Of a stretch of 64,000 nucleotides of DNA, positions 41,772 through 56,830 are shown piece after piece. Origin of the DNA: Cyanophora paradoxa (taxonomy: Eukaryota; Glaucocystophyceae; Cyanophorales; Cyanophoraceae); contig QPMI01000064.1 in the NCBI GenBank assembly GCA_004431415.1, forward strand, positions 248,001 through 312,000, in the 5' to 3' direction. The notes under the pieces were generated by a model. The model was given only the letters and a program-made list of their open reading frames with translations. It was not told where the DNA came from and ran no database searches. Numbering within the stretch: the first letter of the stretch is position 1; every line of letters begins with the position of its first letter. The position numbers were made by a program, and so were the translations under genes.

Positions 41772-41964
41772 TGCAGCACAATCTCCAATTTATATGTTGC
41801 ATTGAGATGTCTTTATGACAGATATCGATTCAAAAATACACTGGCACACGCCTAGCTAACAATGAATCTGTAATATAGCGAACAACACGCCTAATTGGCA
41901 CGTCTAACTGTTTTCAGGGAAATCGTTAATTGATGACGCTAGAAGGGGTGGAGCCCTGAAGGTA

Positions 41965-41993
41965 AAACCAGACTTTGGGGGGCGGTCTGGTTT
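41965..41993 (-). repeat. TIR hairpin motif, outer right copy
   Basis: Inverted counterpart of 16,534-16,562 with the same stem. Confidence 0.85.
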
Positions 41994-42022
41994 GAGGGGG
42001 GGTCCTCCCCTTAACAACAGGC

Positions 42023-42028
42023 GCCGGC
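42023..42028 (+). repeat. Target-site duplication, right copy (GCCGGC)
   Basis: Matches 16,499-16,504 and directly follows the right TIR. Confidence 0.8.
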
Positions 42029-42288
42029 GTACTTCGTCTTATAGTTTAGTTCGGTCTAGTTCGGATTCTGATCGTAGTGTTGATGCTAGAGTTAGTTTCA
42101 ATACTAGCTATAGTCCTCGTGCTCGACCTGTTGTTCGCCGTCGTTTGCAGTTCGACTGCCCGCCTCGACCTTTGTCGATTATTGTCGATTTTGGCTCTTT
42201 GTCTTATCTTTCTTCGTGCTCTTGTCTTAGTTATTTTGTTTTTTTGTCTTTATGCCCCCTGGGCAGCCCCCGCAGTGCTGGTGTCTAG
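42029..42288 (+). pseudogene. Right part of the ORF interrupted by the Polinton
   Basis: This frame continues the one ending at 16,504 if the element and one GCCGGC are removed. It reads RTSSYSLVRSSSDSDRSVDA and onward, ending at a TAG at 42,286-42,288. The later part is hydrophobic and biased toward Ser and Leu. No family is recognised. Confidence 0.35.
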
Positions 42289-42590
42289 AGACTGTGGCCG
42301 GTAATTTACCAAAAAACAAATTTGCAGAATTTAGCGTATTTCCTCACGAATTTTGCCCCCGCTCATAGCGGTGTGGTTATCATTCACGCTTTTCAATTCA
42401 TGCCTTCCGTGTTCGAATCGCCCTGCGATGAGATTCACGCCTTCGAATCCCGCCCGTTCCACATAATTCCGTTCGATCATGCCCCACCTTGCCTGTGTAC
42501 GCCCCCACAGTGCTGGAGTAGACTAGAGGCTGTGGCCGGTAATTCACCAAAAAAAAAAATAGCGTATTTCCTGTCAATTTTCACGCACTG
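42252..42590 (+). repeat. Two diverged direct repeats of about 90 bp
   Basis: GCCCCC...CAGTGCTGG...CTGTGGCCGGTAATT followed by ACCAAAAAA and TAGCGTATTTCCT occurs near 42,252-42,350 and 42,502-42,590. No coding role is seen. Confidence 0.7.
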
Positions 42591-42599
42591 TAGCACGTA

Positions 42600-45500
42600 C
42601 CCCCACCTCCACCGACCGCCACCGGTGGGTAACAGTCAGCGGGCCCACCGACCCGGTGGGGGAAAACTCGGACTGTGCCCAGCCCTAGTCGCTGGTTGTC
42701 GCTTCGCTCGCGAGGTTCCAGCGGCCGCTACGCTTGGCATTTTCCGCCAGCGACGCCTCCTCGCTCAGCGTTATTTATGGCTGACAGGCGCCAAAAAAAG
42801 CTCCATCCCGCTTTTTTCTCATCTGATGGTCGACGTAGGTCGGCGACGACTCGGCGTGGCCGAGCAATCTTGCTAAATTTCGACTGTTTTCGAGAATCCA
42901 GGCGCTCCGCTTCGCCTAAAAGCAGCCTGCAGCTGGCCTTTATCCCGCAGAAATTGACGCATGGCTCGCGGAACCAAGCATTAAATCTGCATTTGCGTCT
43001 TAAAAGCTTCAAGGCTTGTACGAAATAAACTAAACGGAACAGATAGGTTTTCGGTCGGTTTCCAGCAGTTTTTCTTCAGGTTTTGGCGGTACCCCCAGCT
43101 CAGCGACGGGCCAGCGACAGGCGCCGCTCGCCGGGCTTCAGCGGCCGCTGGGCCCGGCCCCCCCCAGCGAGCACAGCTCTACTGAGCACTGAGCGCTAGC
43201 AGTGAGCACTGAGCACTGCCGCACTGCGGCAGTCTGCCGGCAGACGCCGGCAGTGCGGCGCCGCACTGCCAGCGGCACTGGTAGCGGCGGACCGGCGGTA
43301 CAGCCTTACAGGCTGTACAGTAGCTACTAGTATAGTACTGTAAAACATGCAATATCCAGCGTCACTTTATTTCGGCAAAACCCGAAAAATGCGCCGAAAT
43401 TGTGGTTCGTCGGCATCATATTTTCGGCAACACAGCCAGTCCGCCTGAGCGGCGGGTACATTGATCCCTCTTTTGCCATACATCTGCACAATTCTGGCAG
43501 TTTCAAATATTCGGCGCCGTGAGCCCATGCCGAATATTAATAGCGCCGAATATTAAGTGCCGCCGGAGATTTCACGTTTTACAGTAGTACGTATACTACG
43601 TACGGTATATATATGCTACATGCTCAATACTAGTACTAGTAGTGGCCGCACTGGCCGGGCCCTACCTGGGTACTACCGGTACCGGTAGCTATAGTGGGTA
43701 TCCATTACTGTACTTCGGGTAATATTTGCGGTACAGAAATATTTGCGGATTCGTGAAAATATCTGTTTTACGGTACTGTTATTATTTGCGGGTGCCGGCT
43801 GAACCCTCCCTTAGCGGGCGCCAGCGAAGGCCCCCCGCCCCCCGCGCCCCTGCCCGCCCGCCCCCGGGCGAGCGAGCGAGCTTAGCTCCGCGCCTCGGAG
43901 GCATGCATATGCTTGTTCCCGCGCTAAGGGCTGTCTAAGCATGTACCCCCCTAGCCCCCTAACTTTACGGTACAGAAAATATTTGCGGAAGTCTCCAAAA
44001 AACTTTACGCGTAAAAATATACCGTATAGTAAATATTTTCCGTTCTACAGTAGTGGCCCACTACTAGGCTACTAGTGGGCCACTAGCACTGAACTCGGAA
44101 GGATTTCTCCGAGGCTCACGTGCACGGAGTCACGCGTGACTGTTAATTCAATGATTAACGGTTCCGAACTGCCGATCGCGATTCGGATTGTGACGTGTCA
44201 CACTGTGAGTCTGTGACACGTCAAAACGGTGGTCGGAGGCTCGGAGGCTCGGAGATCGGTGACTTCCGGTCGCGTCATTGATTTTCGACCGACCATCTGT
44301 CATTTTTGACGCGTATCTTCCCAGTCCGTCCAGAAACGGGATGAGTGGCATTGAGTGCCACCGTGCCACGGGGGCCGCCGGATGGGATGAATCGGAGAAA
44401 AAGGCATGAAAACGACGGATCCCGGATTGCATGCGCAAATTTACGATTACGGATTGCGATTATGAGTCAAAGTTATGACAAGTTATATAATTACAACTTA
44501 CAAAGTTGACCCCCCCCGGCAAGCAACGCAGCAAGCCAGCGCCCAGAGCCGCGACTACGGCGTACCAGGGGGGGTTTTCGCTGTCGCGACTTTGTATGAT
44601 GACGGGCTCCGCGTCCGGCTTACGCTTAGGCTTACGTTAAAACTTCATTAAGGAAATGTTAATTCGTAAGCTAGCCGAAATAATTTCGTAGCTAGCGCGG
44701 GACACTATTTGAGCAATTAGTGTCCCGCCTTCGGATCTAAGCCTCGTCGACGAGCGCTACGGCACGTCGCCGAGGCGAGGGGGGCGGGCGCTAGCGGGCT
44801 ACCGGCGGTACGGCGCCTCCAATCACCTTCGATGCCCTGCCCGGCTACAGGATTCTCATGGAGCTAAGGGTCCCGTTGACGTAGCTTAGGCGATCGTCGA
44901 CGACTCTTACACTCCAAAGGCCGAGTGACTTTTTCAATATCTACTCCGCCAAATTACGGAAGCTACGCGACAGCGAAAACCGGCCCAGGGTAGTGGTGCC
45001 TAGGAACGGGCTCCGCAGCGACCCCTGTGCGCGCCGGAAAGCGGCCGGACGTCCCGGCTTCGAGCTCGCCACCCAGCGCTCTCCCACAGCGACAGCTCGG
45101 CTGAGCGACGGCTACAATCGACCAGAGCACATCGCACGCTCGGCACAGACGCCCCCGGCAACGCTCCGCGCGCTCCCGACGACGCGCGTGCCCACGCTAC
45201 GTCTCCCGCCCCGAGCCCCTCGAAGCACATTCGACCGCTCACTTGATCCCTTTCGAGCTCAGAAACGTGCTCAGTCGCGCCGGTAGAACCAGCACTGCGC
45301 CTCCGCATCTCCAGCCGTCGCGCGCCTGCAGCGGCGAACCGCAGACCACAGGCTCTCCACACGTCGACACACACCGTCCTGCTCGCCAAGACCTCATCCC
45401 GGCCCGCGGCGCCGGCCGCCCGCGCGCGACGCCGGCCGCCCGCGCGCGGCGCCCCGGCCCCGCTTCTCGATCTGCACATGCAAACGCGCATGCTCCGCGA

Positions 45501-46666
45501 CCCGCTTCTAGTTCTGCCCGGGCCGCCCGCCTAGCAGCCACCCAATCCGCCGTGCGCGCGCGTACCTCAGCCACCGAACTAAGCTGGGCGCAGACTGCGC
45601 CCGCGCTCCGCCGGCGCGGCCGCCGCCGGCGGGCGCGGCGCCCGGCGGCTGCCGAGCTTCAGATGCCGAGCCATGCATATGCCCTTGCGTCCCTTCCGGA
45701 TCCCCGCTTGCCCGAGCCAGCCAGGCACTGATCCCCGCCTCCCTTCCACCCAGGGACTCGCCCCTGGAGTCGTTCCTACGTGCAGCCGGTGCCCCCCCCC
45801 GGCCCTCCCCGCCCGTCCGCCGCGGCCCTTGCCAGCCCATAGCCTGCCCCTAGGCATAGGCATAGGCACCCCGCCCATGGCGCACTTGTATACGCCACCA
45901 CGCCCGCCGGACCGCCGGGCCGGAAGCCTCACACTACCGCGCTGCATGCCCGGACCGATGCGCCAGCCCGCCATTGACGCTGGGTTGCGACCGTCGGCCG
46001 GTGCCCTTGCCTGCACGCCCCCCGGGCTTGGCAACCCCGGGGGGTGAGAACAGTTGCCTCCAGCGGGCGTGGCGCCCCCGTCTGGCTCGCGCGACAGCCC
46101 TGGGGCTCCCTCTCTATATATAGGCTCGATCTCCCCCCCCGCCCAGCTCCCTGCAGCTGTACATGTGCTACCCTTATGCCCTGCGCTTCTCCTGCTCACG
46201 CCTGCGCCGCCTCCCTCCGGGATCCCCCCCTTCCCCCCTTGGCCTCCTCCGGCCCTTTTCTCCCTCGGTGCCCTCGGCTGGCCTCCGCCTCCGAATCCGC
46301 CGCCGGCTTCGCCCTCGTCGCCTCCATCGACCCCCCGCCAGCTGCATCTACTTCCTGGCCCGTAGCATCTGTATACTTAGCTGTAGCTACAGCCCTCTCT
46401 CCCCCACCTTTTTGTCGGCGCCTAGCGCCACCGCACCGCCAGGTCTCTGTCCGTCCCACTGGGCGGGGGGGCCGAATGAGCAATTTACACCGTGGGGGCG
46501 ATGCCCTCACCCCTCCTGAAAACTTACAAAGTTAAAATTACAAATTAACTTACAATTGCAAGTCACTGACTCACTGAGTTATAAATTTATAAGCAAAGCA
46601 TAGAGCTTGCGTTCGATGTTGCGAGTCAACTTGCGACTCTAACTTGCGAGATGCATCGGAACACTT
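42600..46666. other. Repeat-rich intergenic DNA, no supported gene
   Basis: Composition swings between CpG-rich, Pro-coding-like stretches (45.0-46.5 kb) and AT-rich ones. ORFs on both strands here follow composition and show no domains. GC-rich inverted repeats such as GCGGCAGTCTGCCGGCAG lie near 43,220-43,270, and a MITE-like element at 43,336. Confidence 0.5.
43336..43586. mobile_element. MITE-like element, about 250 bp
   Basis: The ends TACTGTAAAAC and GTTTTACAGTA are perfect 11-bp inverted repeats. If the outer TA is the target duplication, this fits Tc1/mariner-type MITEs. The interior repeats GCCGAA(A/T)AT-type words and has no ORF. Confidence 0.55.
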
Positions 46667-47128
46667 TCAATTCGCTGTGCAAATAAACTTTGTTTGGTGA
46701 AAATATTTGCTGAAAGTTTTCGAAAATTTACTGAAAGTTTTCAGGGTGTTTTTTAGAAAATAAAATTTCACAAACACTGGTCGGGACTCGGGAGTCGCCG
46801 TCGACTCGCCGATTCGGGCCTCGGGAGTCGGGACTCGGGACTCGGGACTCGGGACTCGGGAGTCGGGACTCGGGAGTCGGGAGTCGGGACTCGAGACCGT
46901 CGGACGGGACCGTAGATCCTCTGGCATGGGGCGGAACTCCGCCGCCGCTGCTGCTGACGAGTCGCCCTCATCGCCTTCGCTGGCCATGGCCATGGGCGGA
47001 GGGCTCGAAGAGCTCGAGCTCGCCGGGCTCGCTGCAGCTTCAGGCCGTTGTTGAAACGAGATGTTGCCGTCGGCCCTCTTCAAAGGCTTGCCGATCGTCG
47101 TCTGCACGATCTTGCTCTTGGGCGGCAT
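46667..47128 (-). CDS. Hypothetical low-complexity protein
   Basis: A 153-residue frame starts at the ATG at 47,128 (MPPKSKIVQTTIGKPLKRAD). After a Ser/Ala/Pro-rich part it runs through a minisatellite that encodes PDSRLPSPESRVPTP-type repeats, then ends. I recognise no family. The first 35 residues look protein-like, but the rest may be chance translation of a repeat. Confidence 0.25.
   Translation of the reverse strand: MPPKSKIVQTTIGKPLKRADGNISFQQRPEAAASPASSSSSSPPPMAMASEGDEGDSSAAAAAEFRPMPEDLRSRPTVSSPDSRLPSPDSRVPSPESRVPTPEARIGESTATPESRPVFVKFYFLKNTLKTFSKFSKTFSKYFHQTKFICTAN
46785..46905. repeat. Minisatellite of GGGACTCGGGAGTC-type units
   Basis: Seven-base words (CGGGACT, CGGGAGT) follow each other over about 120 bp. 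Confidence 0.85.
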
Positions 47129-47812
47129 GCCGCTGGCCTTAAGATTGCGAACGCAGGCTTCGGCCCCCCCTAGGCCTCCCCCCCCCCCTTCTAGGGCTTG
47201 AGCCGGCTTGAGCCGGCCAAAAGCCGGGCAGGGGCTTGACCCCCCAGCCCGGCTCAAGGGCTTGGCTCAAGGGCTTGACTGCAAGCCGCAGGCCTACTCT
47301 GAGGCTGCCGCAGTGCAGAACTTACTAGTTAGAAGACGCGGGCCGGGGCCGTGCCGCTGCCGCAGTGCGCAAACTTTTGAAAACCGGGCCACTGCCAGCT
47401 GCAGCCTGCAGGCTGCAGGCTGCAGCCTGCAGCGACCTCTCCGAGTCTCGCCAGCCCGGAGGCGCCTCCGAGGAGGCCTAGGAGGCTCGCGCCAGCTAAG
47501 AGACTCAGAGTCGAATCAGTCGATCCAGGAGTACAGGACCAGGCCGGCGCCCGTCGTGAAATACAGGACCGGGCCGGCGCCCGTGCACGCGCCGGCGCCG
47601 GCGACCTCTGGTTGCAAAAATCGGTGTGATAAGCGTTCCCTTCGTGCACGGATCGGAGCTGGAGCTGTACTGTTTAGTACTCGTGTTTCGAAAAATACGT
47701 TGATATTGTGATCATGAGCTATAGCTAGAGCCTCCTCCCAAGAGCCTCGGAGGCGAGTCGGCGCCCGTCGTGAAATACAGAACGTCGACCGGGCCCGCGC
47801 CAGCGAACCTGG

Positions 47813-53490
<5,678 letters not shown>

Positions 53491-53619
53491 TTTGCGTCTG
53501 TACCCGTTTACGCAAAAAAAGGGGCGTTGCCGGCCCCTTGGCCGGGGGCGCAGCCCGCCGCTGAGCCCGGGCGCTCTTAGCAGCCTCTTCTCGGGTATCC
53601 AGGCCTCCTCGCGGGCGGA

Positions 53620-54353
53620 ATGGCCGTGGTTCAGCTTTTGGTCGAGTACCTGCCGGCTGCGGAGCTCGCGGGTGGGGAGGTGGCCGTAGCGATCGAGGAA
53701 GACGGCAGATTTCGCATCGCCTCGCTACTTTCAAGCCCCCCAGCCCCGTCCGCGTCGGTGTTGACCGGCGACACTACCAGTTCAACTGAACCAGCGGGGC
53801 AAGGCGATCATCCCCTCGCCAGTGGCTCTTCCTGCACCAGCACTCCTTTTTCCGGGGATGGATCGCAACCAGCGCTCACCAGCTCGCTTGATGCCGGAGC
53901 GGCGTCTCGCGATTTGAGCTCAAGTACCGTTTCCGCCGCGCGGACGTGCGCGGGCCTTCCCTCCATCCTTCCGACATCTCCTAGAAGATCTACAGCGACT
54001 TCGGCAGGGTTCGGAAGGTGGAGGCGACGGCCGGCGTGGCCCCGGCCCTGTCCTGCGTGCGCGTTCACCTTCCGCGGCCGGCGGAACGAGGCCCGAGCTC
54101 CTTCCGCGACTTCGTCGGGTCCTCACCCGATCGCGGCGCTCTCGCTTTGAAACCCCGAGCTGACTCTGACGACAGGTTCGCCTTGTGCCGCGTCGCGCTC
54201 GAGCTCCAGGCGCAGGAGAGCGGATTCATCAACCTGCCGTGCTGGCTGGAGCCTCGCGAGCTGAGGGAGCGCCGCGGCATAACCGTCTCGGCGCCCCGCG
54301 TCGTGAGCGTATCGCTCCATCCCTCCGACCGCGTGCGCGCATCCCCGCCCTGA
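53620..54353 (+). CDS. Hypothetical gene divergent from VPS34
   Basis: An ATG at 53,620 lies 130 bp from the VPS34 start on the opposite strand. The first ~35 residues (MAVVQLLVEYLPAAELAGGE) look protein-like. A later plus-strand frame at about 54,000-54,340 reads DRFALCRVALELQAQESGFI, then NLPCWLEPRELRERR. The two are in different frames, so at least one intron is needed, which I did not define. No family is recognised and the 3' end is uncertain. Confidence 0.35.
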
Positions 54354-54359
54354 TCCGAC

Positions 54360-55413
54360 GGTGCACACGCGTACGCTGACCCGGTCCGTAGCCCACGCAC
54401 GTGCAAGAGCTTCGCGTTTTCCTGCGAGGCATGCCGGCCTCGATCCCGGCCTCGGTCGGGGCCCGGGGCTCCCGAATCGGAGTCCGCATCACGGAACGCC
54501 GGAGAGCCGTGCTGGCCGAGGGCCACTCCCGCGACCTGCAGCTCCGTGCGTCTATCTGACTTCGTGATCATGAAGCACCAAAACTTCGAAATCTGATCTG
54601 CCTCGCAGCGGTCCGCTGCGTCTGAAACCGATCCTTAAGCTTCCTGGGACCGCCGGGCGCGTCATGATCATGATCACGAGTCAAGCTCCGATCCTCTAGA
54701 TCTGCCCTCCGCTTGACCGGGACCGGGCCGGCCGCGGGCCACCGCTTTCTTTGAACGTAGATGCAGCATTTTCTTTAAATTTTCTTTTTCTTCTGGAGGT
54801 CGAATTCGGGCGGGACCTGCTGCCCCTCTTATTGGCGCCCCTGGAGGCCACGCAAGAGGCCACACATGATCCTGCCCCTTCGCGAGGCTCCAGCTTCCTT
54901 TTTTCCCCATCCCGAGGTCCCCATTCTTTTCGAGGGGGTCTCGGATCTGGTGCCCGTGCCCCGGGCCCTCGGCCATGTCCAACAACTCAGCGGAAATCGG
55001 CGGAAATCTACATGTCCGTCATGATCAACGTCGACGCCCGCGGCAAGGTGTGATCGAGCCTCGGAGCTCCAGGAACGCGCCCCGCGGCCGGGCCCGGCCA
55101 GCCAGGCCCGGCAGATGTGCTCGAGCCCCGGGAAGACTCCTTCGACGCACAACGCGCCCCGGGCCGCGCCCCTTCTTCCGAGCCCGCCCGCCCGCCCCGC
55201 GGGCACCCCCCGCTGTAGTGCCCAGCTTGCCCGCCCTCGCCTGTACTTGTCGACCTGCCCAGCGAACTGTGGAGGGGCCCTGGGGGCAGGCAAGGGCCAG
55301 CTGGCATCCGGCGCCGCAAGCACAAGAGTCTGACAAGGGCCCAGGGCCCTCTGAAATTGAACTCCCTGCATACACTGCTGCGAAAGCTGCGAAAACGTCG
55401 AACCCCGCCGCCC
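54360..55413. other. Gap with no supported gene
   Basis: ORFs exist on both strands but without recognisable domains or consistent splice sites. It may hold further exons of the plus-strand hypothetical gene. Confidence 0.4.
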
Positions 55414-56465
55414 TCAGCTACCGGTACCCCTCCTCTTCTTGGCGGACGGCGCGCCCTCGGGAGGCGGCGCCGGCTTCTTCGCCTTGCCGGGTGTCTTCCC
55501 GGGTACTACCTTGCCCGGCGTCGCCGCTGCCGCCTTGCCTGGCGTCGCTGCCTGCCTGCCGGGCGTCGCCGCCGCCTTTCTGGGCGCCGGCGCCTCGCCG
55601 CCGGCCTTCGCCCCGGCCCGCTCCTTCCCCGGCGTCACGTCGCCGGCCTTCGTCTTCTTCTTCTTCGGCGTCGGCGCCGCCGCCGCCTCGCCGCCGCCTC
55701 TCCTGACGAGCTCCGCCACGAGCGCCTCGGGCGCAGCGTCCCCGGGGGCCGCCCCGTCGGGCCCCGCCGGCCGCAGCCGCTCGCCCAGCGAGCCGGCCCA
55801 CATCCGAAGCGTGAAGGCGATCCCGTACGCCTCCCGGCAGGCGTCCACGCCCTCGCTCTCCGGCCTCCCGTTCACGCGCGCGAAGTGCGCGGCGTCCTCG
55901 GCAGCCTGTGCCGCCGGCGCGGTCAGGGGCGGGGAGGGCGAGAAGAGCGATGCGCCGCGCTGCAGCACCTCCTCCTTGTTCTCGGGATTCGCCGCGAAGG
56001 GCACCCACTGCTCGGCGTCCTGCATCGAGTAGCACCGCCTGCACAGGAACTGCCCCCGCGCTGCCTGAGCGGGGCGCAGCGACGCCATCGCTTAGCTAAG
56101 CGCACCTGCGCCGACGAGAGCTTGTAGAAGTAGTCGCCGTCCTCGCTCTCGGGGATCTCGAGCTCGTACTCCGTCGCGAAGAAGAGCGCATTCTCGGGCT
56201 CGTCCGGCAGCTCGCTCGGACGCGCGCCCTCGACGTCCACGTACGTGCCCGGCGCCTTGCACGCGCTGCAGCCGCCCGCCGTCGCCGCCGCCGCTGCGAT
56301 CGCGCTCGCCAGCTTCTTGCGGGCTTTCCCGTTGAATATGGCGTACAGCTGCTTGTCGTCCCGGCCCTTGACACATATCTTGGGCCTTAGCGACGGGAAG
56401 TGCTCGTGCAGCGCCCTCTGCACCGCCCGCAGGCGCGCAAGGTCCTTTTCCTCCTTCTTGCCCAT
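55414..56465 (-). CDS. Lysine-rich nuclear-type protein with TPGK repeats
   Basis: Two exons, 56,106-56,465 and 55,414-56,064, join in phase across a 41-bp GT-AG intron to give 336 residues. The N-terminal half has a CSACKAPG motif and the second exon CRRCYS, four cysteines that could bind one zinc ion. The C-terminal ~100 residues are Ala/Pro/Lys-rich with a KKKKTK run and repeated ATPGK/ATPGR units, like linker-histone tails, ending KKRRGTGS. Chromatin or nucleic-acid binding is inferred from composition; I recognise no named family. The start at MGKKEEKDLARLRAVQRAL was chosen because the sequence upstream looks non-coding. Confidence 0.65.
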
Positions 56466-56830
56466 GGCGGGCAAACTGCCACGCGAGTGATCTCTGGTCG
56501 TCCTCCTCGCTTCCCTTGTTAGCCGAAGCGCGCCGATCGGTGCTCGCTGGCTGCCTTCTGCTGCCGCTCTCGCGTACCCCAGTCCTACTGGTCCCCGGGT
56601 AGTGACGCCATTCGGGCCCATAGCCACACTGGCATTCGAGCGTTGCTTGACAAGCATCCCAGCTCCAGCAGCAGCGAAGCGTCCCAGCTATTTGTGAAGT
56701 TGCAAGGTCGCATTATCAGGCCAGCCAGACGCGCGCGCGCGGACTTCAGCAGTAGCTACTTGGCATTCCAGCTGGCCATCTCTTCATAGCCGGCCGCGTT
56801 GGGCAGGCCTGGCGCATTGGACAGGCCACG

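Larger units (their letters stand above)
16505..42022. mobile_element. Complete Polinton/Maverick element (25,518 bp)
   Basis: The element is bounded by 1,024-bp inverted repeats and a 6-bp target duplication. It encodes the diagnostic Polinton set: protein-primed DNA polymerase B, retrovirus-like rve integrase, A32-like packaging ATPase, a major capsid protein candidate and minor capsid candidates. The genes between 17.9 and 36.7 kb have no introns and are AT-richer than the host flanks. I could not recognise a Ulp1/adenain-type maturation protease. The TIRs appear identical over all stretches compared, so the insertion is young or its ends are homogenised. The only clear lesion seen in an otherwise typical gene is a one-base frameshift in the long fibre gene. 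Confidence 0.95.
40999..42022 (-). repeat. Right terminal inverted repeat of the Polinton
   Basis: This is the inverse of 16,505-17,528, of the same 1,024-bp length, ending CTTAACAACAGGC next to the target duplication. No difference from the left copy was noticed. Confidence 0.95.

Noticed and set aside
16505-42022. Virophage or giant-virus fragment
   Set aside because: The rve integrase, protein-primed polymerase B, TIRs and 6-bp duplication are the combined signature of a Polinton.
45000-46550. Pro/Arg/Ala-rich ORFs up to 206 codons on both strands
   Set aside because: Overlapping frames on both strands of CpG-rich DNA, with no conserved motif and no splice logic.
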